A DNA stretch of 64,000 nt from positions 1-64,000 of the forward strand of contig CAZFMX010000004.1 in assembly GCA_964520425.1 (NCBI GenBank), read 5' to 3'. Below are positions 1-9,164 of this stretch, piece by piece (the first letter of the stretch is position 1; the number at the start of each line of letters is the position of its first letter). The notes under the pieces were generated by a model that made no database searches, was not told the origin of the DNA, and worked only from the letters and a program-made list of their open reading frames with translations. The position numbers and the translations under genes are program-made. This DNA comes from JAFGFY01 sp964520425 (GTDB taxonomy: Bacteria > Desulfobacterota > DSM-4660 > Desulfatiglandales > HGW-15).

Positions 1-739
1 CTCCAATTTCGTCCAGGAAAAGGGTTCCACCATGCGCCAATTCGAGCCGCCCTTTCTTGGTCTCTTTGGCATCGGTAAACGCTCCTTTCAGATGACCGAA
101 GAGTTCACTTTCCATGAGATGCTCGGGGATACTTCCACAATTGACAGAGACGAATGGGCCTTCACTACGGGGGCTATGGGTATGAATCGCCCTGGCTGCC
201 AACTCCTTTCCGGTCCCAGTCTCACCCGTAATCAGGACTGTAGATCCTGTAGGCGCGATATCCTGAATGAGGTCGAAGATCTCCTGCATGGATTTGGATT
301 GGCCGATCATACTTTCAAACCGTGTACGATCCTGATATTGCTGCCTGAGGTAGAGATTCTCCCGGGCTTGGGCCTGAAATGCAGTAATCTTATCAATCAA
401 TACGCCCAACTCATCAGGTTCAAAGGGTTTGAGAAGATAGTCATAGGCTCCATTCTTCATGGCTTCTATGGCCGTAGAAATGGATCCATATGCTGTGATC
501 ATGACGACGGAGACTTCGGGATCACTCTCTTTGACCTGTTTCAGTACATCCAGTCCGCTCATTCCTTCCATCTTGATATCCACAAGGAGGATATCAAACC
601 TGGACTCCTTCAGGACTTCCAACGCCTCTTCACCACTGGCCGTCTTTGTCACCTCATGGCCGTCTCGTTCAAGCCACCCGGCAAGGGATTCCCTCATGAT
701 CAGTTCATCATCTACAATGAGGATCTTTGTTTTCTGCAT
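1..739 (-). CDS. NtrC-type sigma-54 response regulator (3' end outside window)
   Basis: Read on the minus strand from ATG at 739, with a GGAGG-type ribosome site just upstream; the frame runs open to the window edge, giving 246 residues. Residues 1-120 form a receiver domain (DDE acidic pocket, phospho-acceptor Asp in LLVDIKM, Lys in LKPF). The AAA+ domain begins near residue 145 with Walker A GETGTGKE and the sigma-54 contact loop GAFTDA, where the classical form is GAFTGA. The DNA-binding C-terminus lies beyond the window. It is the last visible gene of a minus-strand run and could be the output partner of the kinase at 11779-13350, which is an inference from proximity. Family assignment is firm; target genes are unknown. 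Confidence 0.93.
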   Translation of the reverse strand, partial: MQKTKILIVDDELIMRESLAGWLERDGHEVTKTASGEEALEVLKESRFDILLVDIKMEGMSGLDVLKQVKESDPEVSVVMITAYGSISTAIEAMKNGAYDYLLKPFEPDELGVLIDKITAFQAQARENLYLRQQYQDRTRFESMIGQSKSMQEIFDLIQDIAPTGSTVLITGETGTGKELAARAIHTHSPRSEGPFVSVNCGSIPEHLMESELFGHLKGAFTDAKETKKGRLELAHGGTLFLDEIG

Positions 740-796
740 GGGGACCTCCGGTTATACGTTCAACGTTCTGGGTTCAGGGTTCCGGCTCTCGCAAAG

Positions 797-1840
797 CTAT
801 AGTGCAATAGACAGAGATCGAGCGTCCTTTTGAGTGACGGACGGAACCTCAAAGCACCCTTGTATAGCCCTTATAGCGGGTTGGATTTGATCCAATGGGA
901 CCACCCCAATGATTGAAGCAATACTGCAGTTCAAGGCCAGAAGATCGATTCCACTCTCTCGAATGGCGCGGAGCAGTTCACCCGTGATCCCGTAGCGGTC
1001 TCCGAAATGGGGACCATTCATGGAGAACGTGGCCACAGGGAAAATCGTATCAATGACTGCTTTGGGGGCCAATATGCTCATTATCTCGGCATTGGGACGG
1101 TCCGATGAAGGAGGCAGACAAATGGAGAGATCCTCCTCCCCTTGAAGTCTGCAAGGATTCTTGGATATGAAGGCAAGGTTGAGTCCCAATTGTGAAAGAT
1201 CCCTCAGAGCGGTCCCGATTTGACCAATGCCACCATTATCCAATTTTATATGTATGAATTCCAGTCTCTCTCTTATTTCGAGTCCATAGACTTTGGGTTT
1301 CTTTTCCTGGTAGGATGCGACCACTTCCTTATAGAGTTGCTCTTTCCCTTTTTGGGCCAGCTTCCAGTCCTCCGGGGTTCGATAGGCACTGAAGTCGAAA
1401 GTGTCAAACAGGGCATTGCCTGCCTTTTTGATGAGTTCTTTCTTGATGACGGCTGATACAGCCGACGGGGAATTGGAAAAGGATTGAGCAACTATTCCTT
1501 CACGGTCAAAGACTTCAAGGAGAGATCCGACAACAGTGGGGTTGCTCTTATGCGGGAAGACGGAGAGGATAGCGCTTTCAGAGACACTGGTGGTTTCGCT
1601 AGACGATTCTCTGTCGGCGAGTTGGATAGCCGATGTCCGGTTGGCAGTGTCCAACAAGATATGAATCCCCCACGAGTGACCGTTGTTGATTACGCTGACA
1701 TAGGGAAGGTTCACTTTCTCATCGGCGATTGCCCGGAAGAGTCGAACGGGAAGATCCCCCATCTCTTCAGGAGAGACCAAAGAGATCAGAGTTACATCTT
1801 TCAGGACCTTAAAGCCACCAAGTCTTAATGAAGATGTCAT
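797..1840 (-). CDS. Protein with aspartokinase-type ACT-like regions
   Basis: 347 residues, no signal peptide or membrane segment. Residues about 15-120 and 265-335 both resemble aspartokinase-type ACT regulatory folds: the C-terminal part has the pattern IFPVATFSMNGPHFG, then GITGELLRAI, then IIGVVPLDQ, as in aspartokinase C-termini. The kinase domain itself is absent, so this is probably a ligand-sensing protein rather than an enzyme. It lies 57 bp upstream of the NtrC-type regulator and downstream of the metF1 module on the same strand, so a regulatory role in that cluster is plausible but inferred. The ligand cannot be told from the sequence. The ATG at 1840 has only a weak ribosome site. 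Confidence 0.75.
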   Translation of the reverse strand: MTSSLRLGGFKVLKDVTLISLVSPEEMGDLPVRLFRAIADEKVNLPYVSVINNGHSWGIHILLDTANRTSAIQLADRESSSETTSVSESAILSVFPHKSNPTVVGSLLEVFDREGIVAQSFSNSPSAVSAVIKKELIKKAGNALFDTFDFSAYRTPEDWKLAQKGKEQLYKEVVASYQEKKPKVYGLEIRERLEFIHIKLDNGGIGQIGTALRDLSQLGLNLAFISKNPCRLQGEEDLSICLPPSSDRPNAEIMSILAPKAVIDTIFPVATFSMNGPHFGDRYGITGELLRAIRESGIDLLALNCSIASIIGVVPLDQIQPAIRAIQGCFEVPSVTQKDARSLSIAL

Positions 1841-2010
1841 AGACTACCAATAAAAGCCTTCCTTCCACCTAGTCTGGATTTCACCAGCTCGAGCCGGACC
1901 GCGCAGGATAGGTTGGGAGAAAGGGGGCCAGGGTTCCAGGAGTCAAGGGTCCAGAATAAATTCTTTGTATACCGCCGGAGATTCTCTTGGAGATGATCCC
2001 GATTGTATAG
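1841..2010. other. Short intergenic gap
   Basis: About 170 bp between the response regulator and the ACT-type gene, both on the minus strand. It is rich in short direct repeats of the gttcagg/ggtcc kind. No clear promoter or terminator is visible. Confidence 0.4.
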
Positions 2011-2394
2011 CTAGAGGAGGTTGCTGATCACATCCCACAGGCTTTCAGTTTCAATGGGCTTGGGGATGTAGTCATCCGCCTCAGTGGACATTCCGTCCGC
2101 ATGGGTATATGTGGTGGACGGAACGGCGTCACTGACGGCAGTCAACAGGACCACAGGAATATCACGCGTATCCGGGTTCGCCTTGAGTTCAGCGCACAGA
2201 ACATAACCGTCTTTTCTGGGCATCATGATGTCGAGGACTATTAAGTCTGGACGTCGTTTATTAATAGACTCCTCACCCTCGATGCCATCGTAGGCCATAC
2301 CCACCTCACATCCTTTGCTCTCCAACATCATTCCAACGGTTTCTACCAGATCCGGATCATCGTCTACCACCAGAATGTATTTTTTGTCGGACAT
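2011..2394 (-). CDS. Stand-alone response regulator (receiver domain only)
   Basis: A single CheY-like receiver of 127 residues: acidic pocket VVDDDPD, phospho-acceptor Asp in LIVLDIMMPRKDGY, and Lys in YIPKPI. There is no output domain. The start chosen is the ATG at 2394, preceded by AAGGAGG at good spacing; the frame extends 11 codons further upstream but without such a site. An insertion between beta-4 and alpha-4 (SDAVPSTTYTHADGMSTEADD) is longer than in CheY. It sits 53 bp downstream of metF1 and probably acts with the nearby histidine kinases; the partner is inferred. Confidence 0.92.
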   Translation of the reverse strand: MSDKKYILVVDDDPDLVETVGMMLESKGCEVGMAYDGIEGEESINKRRPDLIVLDIMMPRKDGYVLCAELKANPDTRDIPVVLLTAVSDAVPSTTYTHADGMSTEADDYIPKPIETESLWDVISNLL

Positions 2395-2447
2395 AATGAA
2401 ACCTCCTTGTCGCTTGTCATCCAGCATCGATCAGTTAACCGGTCGAC

Positions 2448-3383
2448 TTATTCATCTATTTTGGGCCTTGGGTAGAGTCCTCCCCGTTCCACAATCTCAG
2501 GGACTTTCTCTTCCCATTCAATGGCCATGACATGAAAACCCTTTACTCCTTCTACCTCTTTGAGTCGTTGGATCGTCTCAACACAGATATTGATTCCCTC
2601 ATCGGCCTGTTTTTCCTTGGGGACTCCGCTCATCCTCGTGACCACCTCATCGGGAACATCCATTCCCGGGACCCGGTTTTTCATGTATTTGGCCATACCG
2701 GCCGATTTGAAGGGGGTGACACCGGCGAGGATGTGTACCTTTTCAAGCAGACCACGGTCTCGCGCCTGTTTCATCCAGAGTTCAAACTTTTCGAGGTTAT
2801 AGATACACTGGGTTTGTATGAATTCCGCGCCGGCTGCGATCTTCTTCGCGAGACGACGTACACGAATTTCAAAGGGATCGGCAAAGGGATTGGCTGCTGC
2901 GCCGACAAACATCTTAGGGGGCCGGGCGATGTCATCTCCTCCAAGAAATTTCCCTTCGTCTCTCATGAGCCTGGCCATCTGTATCAATTGCATGGAGTCA
3001 ATATCAAAAACATTCTGCCCTTGGGGACAATCGCCGAATTGCTGATGATCCCCTGATAGGCAAAGGATATTATAAATATCAAAAGAAGCGGCTCCCAGGA
3101 TGTCACTCTGGAGTCCGATTCTGTTCCTGTCACGCACGGTCATCTGAAGCACCGGTTCCACGCCCATCAGTTTGAGTCGAATACAGGCAGCCAGACTGCA
3201 AAGCCTTGTCACCGAGGTCTGGTTATCGGTGATGTTGATGGCATCCACATGGTCCTTTATCATTTCAGCCTTTTTGGCGATGGACTCTCCATCGCTTCCC
3301 CTGGGAGGGCCACACTCTGATGTGACGGCTAAATGACCCGCGGCAAGGACCTTTTCCAGTTTGCTTGGTGTCTTTGTGCTCAT
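2448..3383 (-). CDS. metF: Methylenetetrahydrofolate reductase, MetF subunit (copy 1)
   Basis: 311 residues, the normal size for the MetF TIM-barrel flavoprotein that interconverts methylene- and methyl-tetrahydrofolate. Characteristic stretches include CGPPRG near residue 25, the INITDNQ segment near 50, the RDRNR segment near 85, and GVTPFKSAGMAKYM near 225. The start overlaps the end of metV1 by four bases (ATGA), so the two are translationally coupled. Pairing with MetV, MvhD and HdrA resembles the acetogen MetVF-HdrABC-MvhD type, in which electrons are passed through iron-sulfur/flavin partners rather than taken directly from NADH. Paralogues lie at 13840-14772 (close) and 9165-10043 (distant). 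Confidence 0.95.
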   Translation of the reverse strand: MSTKTPSKLEKVLAAGHLAVTSECGPPRGSDGESIAKKAEMIKDHVDAINITDNQTSVTRLCSLAACIRLKLMGVEPVLQMTVRDRNRIGLQSDILGAASFDIYNILCLSGDHQQFGDCPQGQNVFDIDSMQLIQMARLMRDEGKFLGGDDIARPPKMFVGAAANPFADPFEIRVRRLAKKIAAGAEFIQTQCIYNLEKFELWMKQARDRGLLEKVHILAGVTPFKSAGMAKYMKNRVPGMDVPDEVVTRMSGVPKEKQADEGINICVETIQRLKEVEGVKGFHVMAIEWEEKVPEIVERGGLYPRPKIDE

Positions 3384-4048
3384 GCTTGTACATCCTCCCT
3401 GACTACTTTTCTGGGACCACCGGCCCTTTCGGTGGACCAGTCTTTTATCGGTGCAAGGGTTTCATAGTCATCCAGTTTCCCCAGTTCACTCAGACGGTCT
3501 ATAATCAATTGCCAACCACAGACGATATCCTTATGAATCTCACAGTGTCCTTTTGTGGATCCTCCACAAGGCCCGTTAAAGAGTCTCTTGGCACATCGGG
3601 AGATAGGGCATATCCCGCCTGTCTTGGCCAGGACACATTTTCCACACCCCTGGCATCGCTCAGACCAGACGCCCCTCTCCTCTGTCGCGCCCATGAAGCA
3701 GGTGTCCACGCCCGGCAAAACGGGCATGTTGAAATACTTCTCAGCCATAAACTGGACCCCGACGCCGCAGGCCAGGGAGAGAACAGCGTCATACTGATCA
3801 ATATTGCCCCTGATCTCTTCCAGGTACTCATGATCGCACTGACGTTCCAGCGTGTGCTCATCGATCTTTATTTCCTGACCTTGGTTCATAAAGTACATGC
3901 GGAGCGCCGAGGCAAGGACGGCGACCTCTTTTTTACCCCCTGCCTCACAAACCGTGACGCACTCATTACAGCCCAAGATGAGCAGCTTCTTTGAATCCTT
4001 GACTTCCTCGATGATTTCCTCAATCGGTTTCTGCTTTGCTACAATCAT
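3380..4048 (-). CDS. metV: MetV, Fe-S/zinc partner of MetF (copy 1)
   Basis: 222 residues of the MTHFR C-terminal family found as a separate MetV subunit in acetogens and many Desulfobacterota. Cysteine groups are visible at LGCNECVTVC (about 29-37), RQCDHEY, RCQGCGKC, ICPISRC, and NGPCGGSTKGHC near the C-terminus, enough for Fe-S cluster and/or zinc binding. MetV is thought to link MetF to the electron-supplying HdrA/MvhD proteins. A strong ribosome site (AGGAGG) precedes the ATG at 4048. It overlaps metF1 by four bases and follows mvhD1 after about 104 bp, a longer gap than in the second module. Confidence 0.95.
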   Translation of the reverse strand: MIVAKQKPIEEIIEEVKDSKKLLILGCNECVTVCEAGGKKEVAVLASALRMYFMNQGQEIKIDEHTLERQCDHEYLEEIRGNIDQYDAVLSLACGVGVQFMAEKYFNMPVLPGVDTCFMGATEERGVWSERCQGCGKCVLAKTGGICPISRCAKRLFNGPCGGSTKGHCEIHKDIVCGWQLIIDRLSELGKLDDYETLAPIKDWSTERAGGPRKVVREDVQA

Positions 4049-4109
4049 ATGCCAAAACCTCCTCTTGAAACAAAAGACTTCCTCTGGAAATCTCCGGACA
4101 CCGCGGTTT

Positions 4110-4126
4110 GTCTGCCTTTTGCAGAC
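4110..4126 (-). promoter_or_regulatory. Hairpin in the mvhD1-metV1 gap
   Basis: A perfect inverted repeat, GTCTGC with GCAGAC around a five-base loop, lies in the 104-bp gap between mvhD1 and metV1. No T-run follows on the minus strand, so it is more likely an mRNA processing or stability hairpin than a terminator. The second module has only six bases between the same two genes and lacks it. Confidence 0.4.
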
Positions 4127-4152
4127 TTCACCACTCTAAAAAACGAAAATCT

Positions 4153-4581
4153 CTACGCGGCCTTCTTCTTGTTCAGCTTGATGGGATTGGGACCCAAGCC
4201 TTTGATCTTTTCTGTCATCTCGGTCGCGAATTCGGCGAATTTGGGCCCTTCACTTGAAGAAAGGTTATACATCTGAACCCTCTCTCCTCCGATCCCTATG
4301 CTCTCCAAGATCGCCTGGGCCTTCTCCACCCTTTTTCGAGCCCTGAGGTTCCCTCGGATGTAGCGACATTCTCCTTCAAGGCAACCCACAATATAGAGTC
4401 CATCTGCCCCTTTCTCGAAGGCCCTGAGAATGTGGATCAAATCCACTTTCCCGGTACAAGGGATACTGACGATTCTGATATTCTCCGGGTACTGGAGTCG
4501 CATGGAACCTGCCAGGTCCGCTGCAGTGTACCCTCAGGCTTGACAGCAAAACGCAACAATAATCGGTTCGAACGTATCCAT
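4153..4581 (-). CDS. mvhD: MvhD/FrhD-type electron-transfer subunit with in-frame UGA (probable selenoprotein, copy 1)
   Basis: 142 residues if the UGA at 4536-4534 is read as selenocysteine (Sec, residue 16). The start at 4581 overlaps the hdrA1 stop as TAATG, and the reading continues in frame through the UGA into the conserved MvhD sequence (GYTAADLAGSMRLQYP). Family members have a CxxC pair at this point; here it is C13-x-x-U16. The remaining [2Fe-2S] ligand candidates C42, C67 and C72 (GCLEGEC) are intact. MvhD delivers electrons to HdrA. A short hairpin about 14 bases after the UGA (GGACC with GGTTCC, one bulge) is only a weak SECIS candidate. A caller that stops at UGA would report a truncated gene from 4503. 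Confidence 0.9.
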
Positions 4582-7500
4582 TATAGGACTCCTTCCAACA
4601 AGGCATCCAATTTGCTCATGACCTGGTTATCCTCATACCAGTTGAGTTGAATAATCTTCGCGGGACACTCTGCCGTACAGATCCCGCAACCTCGGCAAAG
4701 GGCCGGATCGATTTCACTGACTCCGTCCTTGTTAATACGGGGGACTTGATAAGGGCAGGAGCGTACACAGACAAGACATGAGGCACAGTGCTCCTGATCT
4801 ACTTCAGCCGTTACCACGGAGAGAGTGATCTCTGATTGTGTGAGAAAAGTGACGGCCCGTGAAGCGGCAGCCATCGCCTGGGAGATCGCCTCTGAGATGA
4901 GCTTAGGACTGTGCGCCGTCCCACAAACAAAGACCCCCTCACTGGGCATGTCCACGGGACGGAGCTTGACGTGGGCCTCCATGAAGTATCCGTCCGCGTT
5001 GCGCGCCACTTTGAGAATAGAGGCCAGTTCTTCCGTCTCTTCAGCCCTCATTCCTGCGCTCAGTGCAAAGAGATCCGCGGAGATTCTGATTTTTCTCTGA
5101 AGGACAGGGTCCATAAAAGTGACCTTAAGACTCTCCTCCGTGGATTCCACTTGTGGTGGATCGTCTTCGTCAAAACGGAGAAAGAGGACCCCTTGGCGCC
5201 TTGCCTCCCGATAATAGTACTCAAGTTCTCAGTAAGTCCGAATGTCACGATATAAGACATACACATTGGTATCGGGATTGAGTTCCTTAATGTGCAGAGC
5301 ATTCTTGACGGCCGACTGACAGCAGACCCGGGAGCAATTGGGGGATTCCTCGTTTCTGGATCCCACACATTGAATCATGACGATGTCTCGAAGGGCCTTT
5401 GCCTCATCTTTTAAAAGGTGTTTGCTCAATTCTATTTGGGTCATGACCCTTTCGTCTTCTTCGTAATGAAACTCTTTAGGTTCGTATTCCTTGGCCCCTG
5501 TAGCCAGAATCACGACGCCATGTTCGATCTTCCTTTCGTACATACCCGGTCCAACGATGACTTCTGTGGTGAAATTCCCCTTGAATCCGCTGAATTCCAC
5601 GATGAGGGACTCGGCCAAGACCTGGATCTTCTCATGGCGCGTCACCCGCTCGACGAGTCCACGAATATAGTCTTGAATATCGTCCCCTCCGATGGTGTGG
5701 GTCAATTCTTTAGCGAGCCCTCCCAACTGGGCCTCTTTTTCCACGATCACCACCTCAAAACCCTGGTCCGCAACGCCGAGGGCAGCACTCATGCCGGCGA
5801 CGCCACCGCCGATGACCAGGGCCCGCTTATTGACGGAAATCCTTTTTGCATTGAGGGGCTTTAAGAGGCCTGCCCTAGCAACGGCCATGCGGATCAGATC
5901 TTTGGCCTTATCAGTGGCCGATTCCGCCTTTTCACTATGGACCCATGAATTTTGGTTCCGGATATTAGCCATCTCAAAGAGGTATTTGTTAAGACCACAG
6001 CTTTGTATAGTCTCCTGAAAGAGAGGCTCATGGGTCATGGGGGAACACGCCGCAACGACGACACGGTTCAGGTTCTCTTCTTTGATCACCTCTTTCATCT
6101 TATCCTGAGTATCCTGGGAACAGGTGAAGAGGTTTTGGTCGACGTAGACCACATGGGGAAGGGTAGAGGTATATTCGGCTACCGCCGGGACATCCACAAC
6201 GCCCCCTATATTGATCCCGCAATTACAGACAAATACCCCGATTCGTGGCTCTTCGTTCGAGACGTCCCGCTCTTCCGGGATTTCCTCGACCCGTGTCTCC
6301 GTTCCCCTGGCTATGCTCAAGTCTCTGCTTGCGGCACATGCCGCTGCGCTGGCTTCCATTACCGATTGAGGTATGTCTTTTGGCCCTTGAAAGACCCCAC
6401 ATACGTAAACTCCTTCTTTGTCTGTGGCAACGGGATAAAAAGAGTCTGTTTGGCAAAATTTTCCTTCTGTAAAGCCGATACCAAGCTTTTCGGCTAGAGC
6501 TATCACACCGGATGATGACTCCATTCCTACTGAAAGAACCACCATGTCAAAGCGTTCCCGGTGTATGATGCCGCTTTGTTCTGAATACTCTATGAGAAGG
6601 TCATCACTTTCTGATATGGGGTGGATGCTACGGACCCTGGAGCGAATGAACCGGACCCCATGCTTTTCTTGTGCGGTGTTGTAATACTTTTCAAAGTCTT
6701 TGCCATAGGTCCGCATATCCATGAAGAGGATGGCACACTCCAGATCCTTTCCCGCATGTTCTTTGGCTACAACAGCCTCCTTGATGGCATACATGCAGCA
6801 GACCGAGGAACAATATCCGTGGTCGCAGTTATTGATATCCCTGGAGCCGACACATTGCAGCCAGGCGATTTTCTTTGGTTCTTTTTTATCAGAGAGTCGT
6901 ACCAGATGTCCCATGGTAGGACCGGAGGCCGATAAGAGTCTCTCAAACTCCAGGGAAGTGACTACATTCGGGTGCTCCGAGTAGCCGTAGGATTGGAATT
7001 GTGAGGGATCAAAAGGCTCAAATCCGGGTGCCAAGATGATAGACCCAACGGTCATTTCCATGGTCTCGGGTTGCTGCGCGTGGGTCTCCAGTGTTACCGC
7101 TCCAGGAAGACAGGCCTCCACGCACTGAAAACACTCGCAGCAATATGAACAATTCAAACACCGATGGGCCTCTGTCTGACCGGTCTCTATATCCAGACCC
7201 AGCTCCACTTCCTTGAAGTTTCCTTCTCGCTTTTCAACAGGCAACTCCGGCATTTTGGCTCGATCCTTCTTGTGTTGGCCTTTTGGAATAGGACGGTAGA
7301 CCGGATCCTCTTTGGTGATGGGTTCCCGTCCCTCGGCCATGTCCCGTCCGTCCAAATAACGGACAATGGATTCGGCTGCCTCCCGGCCTGAGGCAACGGC
7401 ACCAATGGCCACCCATGGACCGGTCTGCACATCTCCACCCGCAAAAACACCGTCGCAGTTGGTGGCATAGGTGATGGAATCCGTTTCAACCGTACCCCAC

Positions 7501-9032
7501 CGAGAGAATTCCAGACCGGATATCTCTTCCAGGGCGGAAAGATCAGGTGTTTGACCGATGGCCGGAATGACCTGGTCGAGTTCCATATCAAATTCACTCC
7601 CAGGTATGGGGACCGGCCTTCTTCTACCCGACGAGTCGGGCTCCCCAAGTTCCATGCGAATACACCGCAGACCAATCACCCTGTCGTCCTGGAGGAGGAC
7701 TTCCTGGGGGGCTGAGAGAAAGGAGATCTTCACCCCTTCCTCCTCTGCGGCCTCGACTTCTTCCTCCCAGGCCGGCATCTCCGCGCGAGTCCTTCGGTAG
7801 ATGATAGTGACTTCTTCGGCCCCTAGCCGGACTGCGGAGCGGGACGCGTCGATGGCCACATTACCGCCGCCGACGATAGCCACTCTTCTTCCCACAGCCG
7901 CCTTACCCTTAAGGTTCAGTTCTCTAAGAAAATCCACACCCTGTCGTACACCCTCAGCCTCATCACCGGGGATACCCATCTCAATCCCTCTATGGGCCCC
8001 AGTAGCCAGATATATGGCCTTGTAGCCTTGATTCAATAGGGTTTTGACCGTCAAATTCGGGCCCAGGGGCGTGTCGGTCCTGATCTCCACACCCAGGTTG
8101 GTGATGACCTCGATCTCCCGATCCAGAATGTCTCGAGGAAGACGATGCTCAGGGATGCCCACCCGCAGCATGCCGCCGGCTTTGGGCAGGGCCTCAAAAA
8201 TCGTGGATAAGACCCCTTTCCGTGCTAGATGATAGGCCGCGGAAAGCCCCGCAGGGCCCGAGCCGATGATAGCCACCTTCTCCTCCCTTGGAGGGAGACA
8301 TTCAATCTCTATTTCCCGGGGATCAAACTGGTCGGCTGCAAGGCGTTTCAGGTCCCGAATGGCTATCGGATCATCCACATCACACCGACGGCAGGCATCT
8401 TCACATCCATGGGGACAGATTCTGCCGAGCACACCGGGCAGGGGGAGATCTTGCATAATGATTTTCAGGGCCTCTTTGTATTTCCCCTGTCCCACCATCT
8501 GTACATACCCTTGCACATTCAATCCCGCGGGGCAGGCTAGACGGCAGGGGGCTTTGTTCACTTTCTGAATGGCAAAGGCCCCCGGAATGGCTTGGGCATA
8601 TTTTTTATAGGTTGCTTTTCTGGTGGAAAGACCCTGGTCGTATTCATTGGGGAGTTCTACAGGGCAGACCCTCGCACAGTCGCCACAGGCCGTGCACTTT
8701 GCCTCATCAATGTAGCGAGGAATTCTGCGAAGGGAGACTTTGAAGTTCCCCTGAGCACCACTGACCTTCTCCACGTCAGCACATGTGATCAAATCTATAT
8801 TCAGATGCCGGCCGACCTCGACCAGTTTAGGAGAAATGATTCACATAGCACAATCGTTGGTAGGAAAGGTCTTGTCCAGTTCACTCATGACACCGCCGAT
8901 GGCGGGGGACTTCTCCACAAGTTTGACCAGATAACCGGAATTAGCCAGATCCAGAGCAGCCTGCATCCCGGCAATTCCGCCACCGACCACCATCACCGAG
9001 CCTGAGGGTGTATCAAGTCTTTCTTCAGTCAT
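4581..9032 (-). CDS. hdrA: Giant HdrA-GltD-HdrA fusion flavoprotein with two in-frame UGA codons (copy 1)
   Basis: 1483 residues if two UGAs are read through. Start ATG at 9032 follows a GGAAAGGGAAG ribosome site. Order: HdrA FAD domain (GGGIAGMQAALDLA), 4Fe-4S site (CTACGDCARVCP), GltD-like NAD(P)H/FAD module (about 150-620, with IIGSGPAGLSAAYHLA and IVGGGNVAIDASRSA), Cys-rich linker, completion of the first HdrA unit, then a second HdrA unit (GGGVAGMSAALGVADQG) and a C-terminal 2x[4Fe-4S] ferredoxin (CASCLVCVRSCP, CRGCGICTAECP). UGA at 8843-8841 (residue 64) stands where HdrA2 has Cys 67 and is a likely Sec. UGA at 5231-5229 (residue 1268) stands where HdrA2 has Gly; it could be Sec, a nonsense mutation or a sequencing error. 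HdrA is the bifurcating subunit; the GltD part suggests NAD(P)H use. Confidence 0.88.
7054..8510. repeat. 1457-bp block identical to 18450-19906
   Basis: This internal part of hdrA1 (residues about 175-660) shows no difference by eye from 18450-19906 in hdrA2, at a constant offset of 11396. The first mismatches are at 7053 and 8511. Flanking sequence on the 8.5-8.74 kb side is still about 90% alike; on the other side it drops abruptly. It is a direct repeat. Confidence 0.95.
8808..8825 (-). promoter_or_regulatory. Candidate bacterial SECIS hairpin for HdrA1 Sec64
   Basis: In the mRNA, CTGGTC pairs with GGCCGG (two G-U pairs) around the loop GAGGUC, starting 15 bases after the UGA, so the loop lies about 21 bases downstream, within the bacterial SECIS range. 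The loop contains AGGUC as in the E. coli fdhF element. The cysteine copy in hdrA2 has the same loop bases but lacks both terminal C-G pairs of the stem. Confidence 0.65.
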
Positions 9033-9164
9033 TATGTCTTCCCTTTCCAGTTTGACCATTTGGTAGACTCACAAAGCGTTTGATCCGCTCCACACTTGAT
9101 TTGTCATGCAAACCGCATACGCCGTGCAACGCGGAAACGGCAAGGAGCCTGATTTGTTATAAGG

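Noticed and set aside
4581..5150. Separate 189-residue ferredoxin-like protein starting at 5150
   Set aside because: No ribosome site before 5150, and its sequence is the exact continuation of HdrA1 by comparison with HdrA2; treated as one gene with a read-through UGA.
8841..9059. Frameshift or pseudogene explanation for the split hdrA1
   Set aside because: Both interruptions are single in-frame UGA codons with no length change, and one falls at a Cys position with a SECIS-like hairpin.
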